A stretch of 64,000 bases of DNA. Origin: Trichoplax adhaerens. Its lineage: Eukaryota; Placozoa; Uniplacotomia; Trichoplacea; Trichoplacidae. Where the stretch lies: positions 3,478,449 to 3,542,448 of the forward strand of contig NW_002060949.1 in assembly GCF_000150275.1 (NCBI RefSeq), read 5' to 3'. Under the pieces are notes generated by a model that ran no database searches, was not told where the DNA came from, and was given only the letters and a program-made list of their open reading frames with translations. Below, piece by piece: positions 53,440-64,000 of this stretch (position 1 is its first letter; each line of letters begins with the position of its first letter). Both the position numbers and the translations under genes were made by a program.

Positions 53440-54250
53440 CGTTAAGTATTGTATCGCTATATATTAGACCTATCGATTTTAAACCCATGTCGTTGGTGAG
53501 TAATCTTTTCCTGAGAGGGGGAGGGAGTAAATATCATAGGATTTCATCGTTAATTAGAGTTATAACTTCTATATAGTTTCTGTTCATCATATTCGGTAGT
53601 AATATGGGATCACAATGCGTTATAAGATTATCCCGTTAAATATTTGTCAAATCGCCTACTTGACCGATCGGTGCAAATTTGCAGTAAGATAGCGATCCCT
53701 GTAGATCACTTGATAGCTTTGTCACGGGATATAGGATAGCAATTCGTTGATAGTTTAGTAATAGGATAATAGCGACCATAGGATTGCACCGTTAAACATT
53801 GTGCAGTACGTATACTTGATGTCTTGATTCTTACAGGATAGAGATCTGATAAATTAGTCAATATTTTAGTAATAGGATAATAGCGATGCGTTAAACATTG
53901 TATACTGGATCGATCGATTCTGATCTCCTATGGAATGGCGATTTGATAAATTAGTTGATAATTTAGCAATAGGATAATAGCACGTCGTAGGATTCTTCAC
54001 TTCTAGCAATCGGATAAATTAGTTGATCATTTAGGATAATAGCAATAATAGGATTGCAATAATTGATAATTTAGTCATAAGATATTAGCACATGGTAGGA
54101 TTGTGAGCTATCAAGCATTGTATACTGGATCGACCGATTCTTCATCGCTATGGGATCGCAATCTGGTACATCAGTAGGCAGTCTAGTTATTCGGTAATCT
54201 CACATCAGAGGATTCTACTGTTTAATTACCTAGCGTTAATGTATTTTAGA
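53440..54250. repeat. degenerate tandem array of about 100-120 bp units
   Basis: The blocks ATAGGATAATAGC, GTTAAACATTGTATACTGGATCG and GATAAATTAGTTGATAATTTAG recur in the same order several times (for example at 53760, 53870, 53970 and 54040 for the first). Copies vary in length and have partial deletions. Confidence 0.75.
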
Positions 54251-56104
54251 TCGAGTGATCCTGGCGATCTCGTTAATAAGATGGTTTAATTGCTATGAGA
54301 TGATTCATAACACATCGCAAAGTTCTACTCTATCGTCTACGATTGTATAACTGTTTGATCATAGGATTAATCGATCTCTCTTCTAGTAAGTGTTGCTAAT
54401 TTGAGTTATAGCCAATTACACGATGGCTTTCTAGTCATTAGTAGCATTCCATCACAAAATTCTATCGTGAAGTATTGGCTTGCAAGGCAGGTAAACAACA
54501 AGCTGTTGGGATTGGTGTCTGCTGCTTAGCACATTGTGCATTTGCATGGGATGATTGGATTGTACGTTACTTTATTATGATGGGAATATGGGTGAGATAT
54601 TTACAAGTATGATATTGTTGTCATAAATGTTGTTATCAATGTGCTATGCTTTGCTCGTTGACGGCTGATTGCATTATACTAAATGTTTAGGCGAGGAATA
54701 GGCCTAAATAAGGCCTTGAATCGCAGATAAGTTTGCAGTAATGGAGCAATTTAATGAGACAATTTTCTGTAAAGTACTGAATAGGCGGAGCTGTACCTCT
54801 ATGCAAGGAATACAGTACATGAAGATGATCTGAATCGCTTTCATTTATTACATATTTTTTTTACGCTGTATATTGATATGATAAATTTCACAGCAATCAT
54901 TTAAATCCTTGCTAGCATGATTGGAATATTGTTGTACAACATGGACCTTCAATTCGATGACCAGTACGCGTGCTATATTCATTTGAAGATACTGTAACGA
55001 ATAGGTTATACTCCAAGTGATGGCGAGTAGAAGAGATTGACGATCTATATCATATACGCGTATAATTACAGTTTTTCATCATTCTGCTTAGCAAACAGCT
55101 TTGAAGGATTCCTTGCGCAACTGATATGATACAGGTAGTCTAGAGGAAAGGGATAGTATTGATGCGCAAATGAGTGAAGAATGAGGTAGCTAAGTATGGT
55201 TGAATCATTGGTAGAAGCAGAATAGTGTCTCAACCTCAACAAGAAGAGTTTAGGTTGGGATCTAGCTGCAACGGTGCTGCAAGTTATGCAGGCACGTACA
55301 TTTCACCTTGCAACTTGTCAATGCTGCCTAGCATAAATGATTTTCAGCACTACGTTAGTGTTGGCCGTCTACAGGCCAAACTCGGTAGTCATTTAGCATA
55401 CAGAGTAGGAATACTGTATATTCATTGGAGAATTGCTTTGCAAGCAGCTCAAAGGCGTCGAGTTCGACATTAGCAATACTAACGATAGCACAACCTCCAC
55501 AACCACCACCGTAGGGCAAAGGTTCTCTGCAAGGTAATCTATAGCGTAGTCTTGGTTTGTTTTTCGTAGGCGTATGTTTAATCCTCTCATGACCCATATG
55601 GCATACGGTAGATGGACAATCTACTAGTTTAGGCTACTAGAGCGTAAAACTGCTCTCGTCTTGGAGCTGCATGTTTGTGCTCGTCTAGTGCTCAGAGGCG
55701 TTTCTTGAACTCGGTGTATCATCCAGCATCGACCATACTATATAGCGACATGGATCGACTCTGCTGATGAAAGCGACGTAGACTACCCCAATAAGAGCAT
55801 CCATTTTATAAAACTGCATGTGTCTTGATACAAGACTGTCTTACATGAAGTATGATAATATAGCTTGCCCTGATAATATACAGTACTTGATCTTATTCCG
55901 ATCGCGTAACTATTAGCGCATACTGAAGTGAACCAATACGCCCAAGTTGCACACAGTTAAGCGGAAATGCTTATTGTGAATTGAAGGAGGCTCTACTGAC
56001 GATGACTTTGTGTAGATTTAATTTGCCCGTATTTGTAGCTGATCAATAGGTTATTGATCGAGTAGGCTGAAAGGTTGAATTTAGAGAGGGAATTGCCTGT
56101 ACTA

Positions 56105-56470
56105 TTTGTCCTATTGCTGAATTAGAATAGAAGGTTTCTATACCGGCAATTGGAGCTCTGTCGATGAAAGTGCCTCCTCTAGTAGTATACGTCATGAAGA
56201 GCAAAGTTTCTATCCAATGCTTGCTAGTCAATCTCTTCTAGTGTAGATACACACCGAGAGTAAAGTTGTTCTACTGTACTGTATATGTTGCTAGTGACAG
56301 CAAGATTTCTCCACTTGTTAATGGAGCTGTGGCGATGGCAATAATCGCCTCGAGCAGTCTAGCGTACATCCTAAGAGCAAAATTTCTGTACTTGTTGATG
56401 TAGCTCTGCCGCTGAAAAATGTCTTGTCTCCTATTGTCAAATACACCCTCATGGCAAAGTGAAGAATTCA
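56105..56470. repeat. degenerate tandem repeats of about 80 bp
   Basis: Three units share ATTTCT..ACTTGTT..TGGAGCTCTG..GATGAAA, then CTCCTCTAGTAGT-like and GAGCAAAGTTTCT blocks (about 56130-56215, 56305-56385, 56386-56465). A fainter relative may lie near 55750-55830 (GACTCTGCTGATGAAAGCGA). Confidence 0.6.
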
Positions 56471-57613
56471 ACGCTAGCATACTCATTTTTTTTTAATAAC
56501 GCCTTGATAAATTTTCCATCACGCTGTTAAGGTACGGACCTGCGAACCCTGCTGAGTTGAAAAATCATTGCAGGGTTGCTTGCAGCACAGTAGGCATGCT
56601 GTGATAATCTGCTCCATCGTAGTACTTCATCCAAGTTGGCCATGCTGCGGGTGGTGGCATCCAATGGTCATGATTAATCAAGATTGAGTCATACCTGCAA
56701 GTCCCTACTTTGCAGTAGGAGGCCTAGAAAAGAACTAACTCATTTGCTTGACTGCATTTTTAGTCCTGATAGGAAAGCATAAAACGACGAAAGCGATCTC
56801 AACCCCGTCTACTGTATTTTAAAAGTCTACCGGCAAAAAGCAAAATGAAACAATCCCACTCTACCCAATGATTGCATACGAATTGCACCATTATGACATG
56901 AAAAAAGACACCAAGTCAATTGATGCTACGACAGGAAAATCTTTGTCCTATCTCACTGTCTAGTCTTGTTTACTAATAGTGAATTCTAATGTTAATTACT
57001 CCATCAATTGCTTTTCCATGTGCACCGCTTGGTGCTGTCCGCCATGATTGAATGGTGCAAACCCTATGCATGTAATATATACGGTATAGTCGATGGAGGA
57101 CAACCCACATGGCGCTCTTCCATTTTGCCTTGATGGAAGCTGATAGAAACTCCTATTGCTTGAGCAATGTCATCAGTAGCAATTGGATCGTCACTATGGC
57201 GTCTTATTGACCGGCTGATAGACTGACTAGGAGACACGCAGTATTGTAGCCCAAGTTGGTGTCTCGTAGTCATACTGTAGCATAAAGAGTGCCGTTGTGA
57301 TTTCTAGCCAACGAATGGTGGGATCGTTTGCCAGAACGTCAAGTGACTCTTGGGTCCTGTACCCTTGTTTCTGCCTAGTGGAGGACGATGTTACAGTGCT
57401 GTATAGAACAGTCCATTGGTCACTGTATTTTACTATAGAAGCTTGTTGCAACTAGCTTGATATTGTATTTTGGACCGATTGTGGGTAGACTTGAACGCTG
57501 ATTGATTGAACAACAACGCCATGTTGGAGGTATTACTCTGGCTAGAAGCACACACATCTACAGTACAGTATTAGGACTCGATCACTGCAATCCAGAAGAA
57601 ATAATCCTTCCTT

Positions 57614-57626
57614 CCCCCCCCCCCCC
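57614..57626. repeat. 13-nt poly-C tract
   Basis: Thirteen consecutive C sit inside a longer pyrimidine stretch (CCTTCC before and TTCCCTCC after). This is unusual in such an AT-rich sequence. Confidence 0.9.
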
Positions 57627-59572
57627 TTCCCTCCTAGTAGCCATACTGTGTATCTTGCGTGGCGATCGAGCCATGAAAGGGGTGAATCGTTCGATGAATG
57701 ACTTGTCTGAGTGAGTCAGTGTGGCAATTATCATGACTAAAGCAACCGCACCCAGGTGACTCATGATACAGTCATGTTCTGGGTGGATGTCACCTGCATA
57801 ACAATAACAACAATAAGTTATTATCTACAGTCAATCACCTGTGCGATCGTGGCTAACCAAAGACAAAAGACTTTCCAAGTCAATTCTCTTTCTTCTTGTT
57901 GATCATCCACGGTGGACGCCATTTCCATCTAATATTGACCAAATGAGTAAGGTCATCATGATGGAAGCTTAGCCAATGCAATGGCAAGAGCAGTATCCAC
58001 ATACTGTGGCCGGCCATTGATGAATGATTAGCTTATGTATGCAAAATTGATTGACTCTTCACATTAAGCATAACATTGAAAAAAAAACATTGAGGGAAAA
58101 AATAAAAATAGCATCATCAAGATTGCTTTTCGATCGATTCATTATCTATTTTTAAAATTAATCTTATCTATCTTTTTGCATATTCAACTTGGTAGGTCTA
58201 TTGTTTGTCTATTCTTTCTATCTACTCTACACTCTGTTATCTATTGTTGAGCGCATTATTGTATTATTTGTCACCGATTCTTTTTTTTTTTTCCACCTGG
58301 AGATTGAATGATTGTTTTCTATGCCAATGATTGGCACGTTGTCCAACAAAAAATGCAATCGCTAGTCATTGCCTTCGGACACCGATCAATCTTGCCTAGT
58401 GGTAACAATAGAATGATGTTCTAGTCCACGCGTTAATACATTTGCATCAGCCTTTTGAGAGCGAGCTAGCAATTGCTTTAGTCGGTAGTAAATACGCGTA
58501 GATCAATTACCTTGATTCAATACACATCATAGCATTTATCATTATTAGCATTCATTTGCCAAACCAATCGATAGAGACAGAGAGAAAGAGAGAGAAATCA
58601 TTTGCGCTCCAGCCAAAATTGAAAAGTGAGATAGCCTTATTTTTTGCGGGCTAGATAGAAATAATTATTATCAATATCCAATGACCTCGTATCGATTAAA
58701 TTGGTACAATAGATAAAAATGAATACAGACTTGGATGCAAAAAGGAGAACGTCCATGTAGAATTAACTGTTGAAATTTGCCACTTGAATTAACATCTTTT
58801 GTGTTGATGTGTTGCTAGTGTGGATGGATAGTTAGCTTATCTTATTACATCTTGATTATTATTTTTATTAGGTTGACTTGGAAATTACAAATTGTCTATC
58901 CACATCATCAACAGAATCCGGTATTGTTATTATCAAGACGATTAAAATAGTAAGTAAAGAATGCAATAGAAAAGTAGTCATCAAGACATGGATAGCTAGG
59001 AGCGTATACTTACTCCATACACATCAATACACAGAAAAAGAAATAAACAAAACTTGTAAAGAATAATCGACTCTACTTTGATCATCATCATCGTCCTCAT
59101 CATAATAGTATTACTCGTAGTAGCCTGGCTAATAGTAGTAGTAAGAAGTATAGTAGTAGACTTGGTGCGCTTTGAAATTTTCATTTTCAATCATTGACAT
59201 TGGCACTGTAAATTATTCAAAAGTCAAGTAAAAAGTTGAAAGCAACTTTTGTCTGTCGAATAGGAAATCGTTCTTTCATTTTACTCTACATAATTCTTCT
59301 TACATTACACGTATAAGCGATTACATAACAACACGTACAACTTTCAATATTAATCGCCTTTAAGTAGAGAGTGAGAAAAAAAAAATTAGACTCAGCAGTC
59401 ATTGGTATTTATATCTCTTTCTTTTCTTTCTTTCTATCGATCAACCTCTACCTGTGTATGTATATATATTTATTGATATATATGCTGAATCGACATCGAC
59501 TTTAAATCAACCATTATCCAATCTCCCACTCCTAAAAAAAAAAAATTGCATTAAAATAATATTGCATAAAAT

Positions 59573-62500
59573 ATGAACAAGATGGGTTTAGAAGAAACGA
59601 TTGATCATCATCGTCAGCAAGACCAACCACAGCAACAGCAAGAGATGAATAAAGATGGACAAGAAATACCTCTAACCAATAATAATAATAATGATCATCA
59701 GAATAAGCTGGAAGCAACGCTTTGCAATAATCAACCCCAGCAAGATATCAACGAAGCCAACAATAAAAATGATCAAGCAACATGCAATGATACAACTACA
59801 ACGACCATAGCTTCTACGCCAGCTGCAAATCAAGATAGTGGCAATAAAACCAATGATAAAACCACTACATCAAGTTATATTCATTATCAACAGAAACCAC
59901 CTTATTTGCAAAAGGATACTACCTATACCAAACTCTTTGTTGGTGGTTTGCCTTATCATACTGATGATGATTCATTACGTGGTTATTTCGCAACTTTTGG
60001 CGAGATTGAAGAAGCTGCCGTAATTTATGATCGACAAACTGGTAAATCCAGAGGATATGGATTTGTAAGTAATCGTTTTCCTATTATTATTTTAGACTTT
60101 ACAGTGGATTATAAGTAGGAAGGAAAGATATGATTTGCATGATCCTTTGTTTGATTGGTTAACGTTGACCATTAAGCAATCTAGCTTTGAAATCCTACAT
60201 CACAGAATGAGCTAAAAGCTATCGTTTTCCAAAAATATCGTATCAATCTATTGACATTATCTTTTCCCCCATAAAAGTAAAATACCCTATCAAAAGAAAA
60301 AATTGGTTGCATGATCCATTCGTAGCCTAATGAATATTATTATTCAATCAGGTTATACATACAATCTTATTTCATACTCTAATAGAATTTCAATGAATCT
60401 AGTTCATAATCGATTTCCCTCTAAAATAGAATACTATAACAAAAAATAGACCTAAAACTTTCCTTATCGCCTGTAGTAAAAATCACAACAGTACGCGCTT
60501 TGTGGTGATAGTAATCGACTTTTCCTTGGATTCAACTTTATTTTATTCATTCATTTTTATGCTATACTGCCGTAATTTTTCAAAATAATATCCTTCTTAG
60601 TTTTATTTTTAGTTTTGATAATGATCGAAATAATATTGATGATTAGGAAATACGAATAGAAAGGAAGATTGATAAGATCTCCTTTGAAAATAGTAATTTT
60701 CCATTTTTTTCATGTCGCTTGATTCCGAAATGATTTTCAAAATTTTTAAATTTTAATAGATCCTATGCATGGCATTGGAAAATGCATTTAAATGATTAAT
60801 AATAATCACTCCATATCTCCATCACGCTAATTACTATAAATCTTTTATCATTTTTTTTCTATTTTTATTAAATGATTTGCATCAACTTTTTCAACTACAG
60901 CTTCCTTAATTCACTACTTGACAAACTAAAGCTATTGTTGTTGTTGTTGTTGATATGATGATTCAATCAAGTCATAGTCTAAGTAGTCAGATATTATTTT
61001 AACTTGGATAGGTAAAACTAACTTATTTTACTTCACAAATTAATGTTGATCTTTCTTGACTTCTTACCGTTATTAATATAACGTTCACAATTTCTTTCAA
61101 TAGTCTACAACATACTAACAATAGATTTTACTTTGGACTTTCAATCTAGTTGATTAAGGAAATGTATTAAATTTTTTTTGTCGTTTTCTCTCGACTCTCG
61201 TCAGCCAACTGTTTAGCAAATAAGGATTGGCTAACTCTTGTTTTTATTTTATTGGCTATGGTAGAGGTGTTGGGCAATGATTCATTACTATCTGCTTAGA
61301 TAATATTCTACAGTTTACCGAGTATATCAACAATAATCATTACTGATTATTTCCATTCCAATTCATTATAATCATGTAATGAATTGTAAAAAATTGGACA
61401 ACTTCTAATTCTATCTTTATTTTCTACTTTAATTGTCCAATTACTTGTTCTAGTTAGTCTTAATACCTAGTAATAGCGAGTACAGTAATAGAGGAAATAA
61501 ACAAAGAAAAAATTCTTTTTCCTCGCTTGTAAAATTAGATTTCCTTCTAAAGTGAGCCATAACAATGTTTAACTTGATCCAGTAGTAAGAAAAAGGGAGA
61601 TAAAATTTGCATCTCTAATCTAATTAGTAATAAATCAAAAATCAATATTAGCATTGATATAGAAATTGAATCACATTTCCCATTTTTCTTCTACCAATAC
61701 CGTTAAATTGCATTTTTATGCTTCGCCAATTTTCCAGCGGGATAAATCGGCGTTGATTTTGGTATTCTAATATATCTATAGTGCATTAATTTATCTATCA
61801 ATTTTTTTGGTCCTACCCTAATACTAGATGATGGAATCAATGGATAGTTTGATGTTCAATCTTTTACTGTAATGAAGATAGGTAATAATGTACTCGAAAA
61901 GTAGATCATACAAGATAAATAAGTTCTATCTGCATAATATCTTAAAACTGAATCTCCATTTTCTTAACCCATACTGTGAATAAGTGCAAAGATAATAGTT
62001 TGTATGACATAAGAATCTTACTTATCCAATTTTCATGATAAAAGAGACAAGTGCATCCAGGATCTATAACAATGATGATCTGCATCCTTTGTAGAGACTG
62101 TAAAGAGAGGATAGAATTTATATTCCAAGATCCAAATTGATTTCATTTTGATTTAGAAGATCAACATAAATCCCCGGAGATCGGATATTAGTACTGGATA
62201 ATATTATCCTCAGTAATTGAATTACACTAGAATGGAGATATTTTTTCAATTTAAAAGTTATTCTTTTCCTCCTTTTCAAGCTCTATAATACAATCTACTA
62301 ATAGACTTGTTCTTTAAAACTTATATTTTTACAGCTTTTTTCTTAATCAAGACATCGTATTTTATTTTGTCATTAATGACTGGAAAAGTAAACGAGATAT
62401 TAAAGAGATATTGAATTAGTCAATGCAATTTATCCAATCGTTAGGACAAAAAATATTAAATTTGATCCACTTGATAAATCATCAATATCATTGATGATGG

Positions 62501-63408
62501 ACTGAAATTTTATCTTGATGAAATCAAGCAACAAGAAATTCCATCGTTCTAGTTATTTGTGAAAGTCTGTTTTCATCGGAATCTATAGAATAATTACAGG
62601 AAAAAAACTATAGTGATAATCTATTATGATCAAGATTGAATGACTACGAGTATACGTTATATTGGACGGTATTAATCATTGCAAAAACAACCGGATATTC
62701 TGTTTAAGCTGTAATTAAATAATCATTTGTTCCTTCTTTTCTTCATTGACTATTATCCCATCATTTTTATTTTCTTTTTTTAAAGTATTGTTTGCCTTTT
62801 ATTCTTTTCTCTTAATAAATTGAATTGTGTTTTAAATTAAATTAATTTCTCTTTTTTTGTCTGTAACGTTTGTTAAATTATTCATATATAGAAGTAATCG
62901 AATTGAAATCAATGAAGCTGATTGTGCGTTATAGGCCTTCTTGTTAAGTTTATCATCAGTCATGGCAAATATTCATTTGATTTCTCGATACCTATTTCTA
63001 TTTTCTACCCTATTCGTCGACAATGTCAATAACCATATGATCAAAGTATTCTTTCCTGTTCTCTATCATCCCCAATTTGAATGTACAACATGTTACCACT
63101 CCATCTATTTTTTCTCCGCCTCTATAAAAATTAATTTAACTAATTGAAAATAGATATTACAAACGATTAGTGTTAAAATTAAATAATCAATTTCTTATAA
63201 ATCAATCTTTTCAACCCCCAACAGGTGACTATGGTGGACAAAGAAGGAGCTACTCGTGCATGCAAGGATACAAATCCAATTATTGATGGTCGTAAAGCTA
63301 ACGTTAATTTAGCTTACCTTGGCGCTAAACAACGTCCTAATGGCAACGGTTATTATCAAAATGGAACAGTACCAAATCATGTTAATATGAATAATAATTA
63401 TAACCAAG
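59573..63408 (+). CDS. RBM24: RBM24/RBM38-like RNA-binding protein, first two coding exons
   Basis: This is a single-RRM protein. Vertebrate RBM24 and RBM38 control splicing and mRNA stability (myogenic programmes, p21/p63 mRNAs). Exon 1 (59573-60064, 164 codons) ends in phase 0 and exon 2 (63225-63408) ends in phase 1 at GTAAGT. The RRM starts at about residue 119: [22 protein letters not shown], then [22 protein letters not shown] across the splice to [15 protein letters not shown] and [19 protein letters not shown], a near-perfect family signature. The first 118 residues are a Gln/Asn/Thr-rich low-complexity extension absent from vertebrate orthologues, which start a few residues before the RRM. 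A second ATG at 59582 is also possible. The 3.2-kb intron interrupts RNP1. The C-terminal part lies in later exons, probably outside the window. Confidence 0.9.
60065..63224 (+). other. 3.2-kb intron of the RBM24-like gene
   Basis: The intron has a GTAAGT donor and a CCCCCAACAG acceptor. It is AT-rich, with a (TTG)n run near 60935-60950 and no recognisable nested gene. The frame at 62941-63147 on + shows no domain. Confidence 0.8.
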
Positions 63409-63545
63409 GTAAGTTGGATTAATTCTCAACCGTTATTAGCTGTCATTCAATATGGTAGTTTAATACAAAAAGTATAAAACTGATGCATTAGATCTACTTT
63501 AATTTGGATACTTGAGCTGGGCTTCCTTGATTGCCTTTTTTAATC

Positions 63546-63755
63546 GTAACATGGAAGCAGATTGATTACTACGGTACTAACGATGATAGAATAAGATATC
63601 AACCATATTAACATGGAAGTAGATTGACTGATTGATTAATGTAGTACCAACGATGATAGAATAAGATATTAGCTATGTTAACATGGAAGTAGATTGACTA
63701 ATGTACGGGACGATAGAATAGAATATCAGCCATGTCAACATAGAAATAGATTGCC
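63546..63755. repeat. tandem repeat of 57-70 bp, four copies
   Basis: AACATGGAAG(T/C)AGATTGA recurs at 63548, 63610 and 63680, with a diverged copy at 63737. The units also share ACGATGATAGAATAAGATAT. It lies in the intron after exon 2 of the RBM24-like gene. The frame at 63694-63909 runs through it and is not supported as coding. Confidence 0.8.
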
Positions 63756-64000
63756 GAAATTTTCAAAAGATAAAATAACCCAAACACGGACATTAAGAGT
63801 TATTTCTATATGTATATGTAATATATTGTCAGAGCACCATCGTGATGGAAATAGAGAACACACATTAACAAGTCAGAATAGATCAGCTATTGAAACAACG
63901 TTGTCGTAATTTATTATCCTTTCGTGCATCTACTGATTCCTATTTAAGGTAGAATGCAGTCACGAAAGTAGTGCTTCATATCCAATGAGAGTAGTAATAA

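Larger units (their letters stand above)
41183..59572. other. 18-kb gene desert upstream of the RBM24-like gene
   Basis: I find no coding exon with recognisable homology or phase-consistent splice partners. Open frames such as 46600-46929, 50441-50743 and 55225-55473 are open on both strands or lack domains. The 41-46 kb part is plain AT-rich sequence; 45.7-46.1 kb has three weak copies of a TTTAAATCTTTT/CATCATCAC motif. From 47 to 57 kb the region is dominated by decayed tandem repeats and short G-rich motifs (listed separately). A desert this long beside a developmental RNA-binding protein gene may hold its distal regulatory DNA; that is inference. Confidence 0.5.

Noticed and set aside
55225-55473. 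82-codon plus-strand frame with non-ATG start
   Set aside because: No ATG in a sensible place, no splice partners, overlapping frames on the other strand.
57064-57451. Overlapping minus-strand frames in a slightly GC-richer stretch
   Set aside because: Two mutually exclusive frames, no domain, no splice or poly(A) signals.

Overview
This is a eukaryotic, AT-rich (about two-thirds A+T) genomic window with split genes, GT-AG introns of roughly 70 to 3,200 bases and AATAAA poly(A) signals. The gene set (fukutin, an RBM24/RBM38-type RNA-binding protein, VCPKMT, MORN2, cyclase-associated protein) is animal-like. The gene density (about nine recognisable genes in 64 kb), base composition and compact exons fit an early-branching animal; a placozoan such as Trichoplax is my best guess, but that is inference. 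There are no prokaryotic operons, CRISPR arrays, rRNA or convincing tRNA genes.

Layout. 1-4638 (-): 5' part of an SLC35E1-like nucleotide-sugar/phosphate translocator, leaving the window at its 3' end. 4639-10380: no gene seen. 10381-12050: array of eight 143-bp tandem repeats. 12825-16642 (+): complete eight-exon fukutin. 17038-17399 (-): two phase-matched exons ending an unrecognised gene, possibly with another exon near 19.3 kb. 19493-20107 (-): single-exon coiled-coil protein. 20390-21110: GTAC-rich palindromic microsatellite. 21166-24691 (+): cytoplasmic poly(A)-binding protein with TATA box, A-rich leader and poly(A) signal. 25514-28459 (-): mitochondrial SLC25 carrier, convergent with PABP. 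32538-33248 (+): MORN2-like gene, tail to tail with 33709-35223 (-), a VCPKMT-like lysine methyltransferase. 38188-41182 (+): complete 13-exon cyclase-associated protein. 41183-59572: an 18-kb gene desert made partly of decayed long-period tandem repeats and recurrent G-rich motifs. 59573-63408 (+): first two coding exons of an RBM24/RBM38-like RRM protein that probably runs out of the window.

The genes are unrelated housekeeping and developmental loci, not a pathway cluster. Exon boundaries were derived by hand from splice consensus, reading-phase continuity and similarity to remembered families. In fukutin, PABP, VCPKMT and CAP every intron phase closes and the total length (455, 622, 223 and 465 residues) is close to the vertebrate protein, which is strong internal support. 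I found no obvious undescribed multi-gene system. The most interesting leads are a candidate 5-nt microexon in SLC35E1, an A-rich PABP leader suggesting conserved autoregulation, an unrecognised minus-strand gene, and the repeat architecture.
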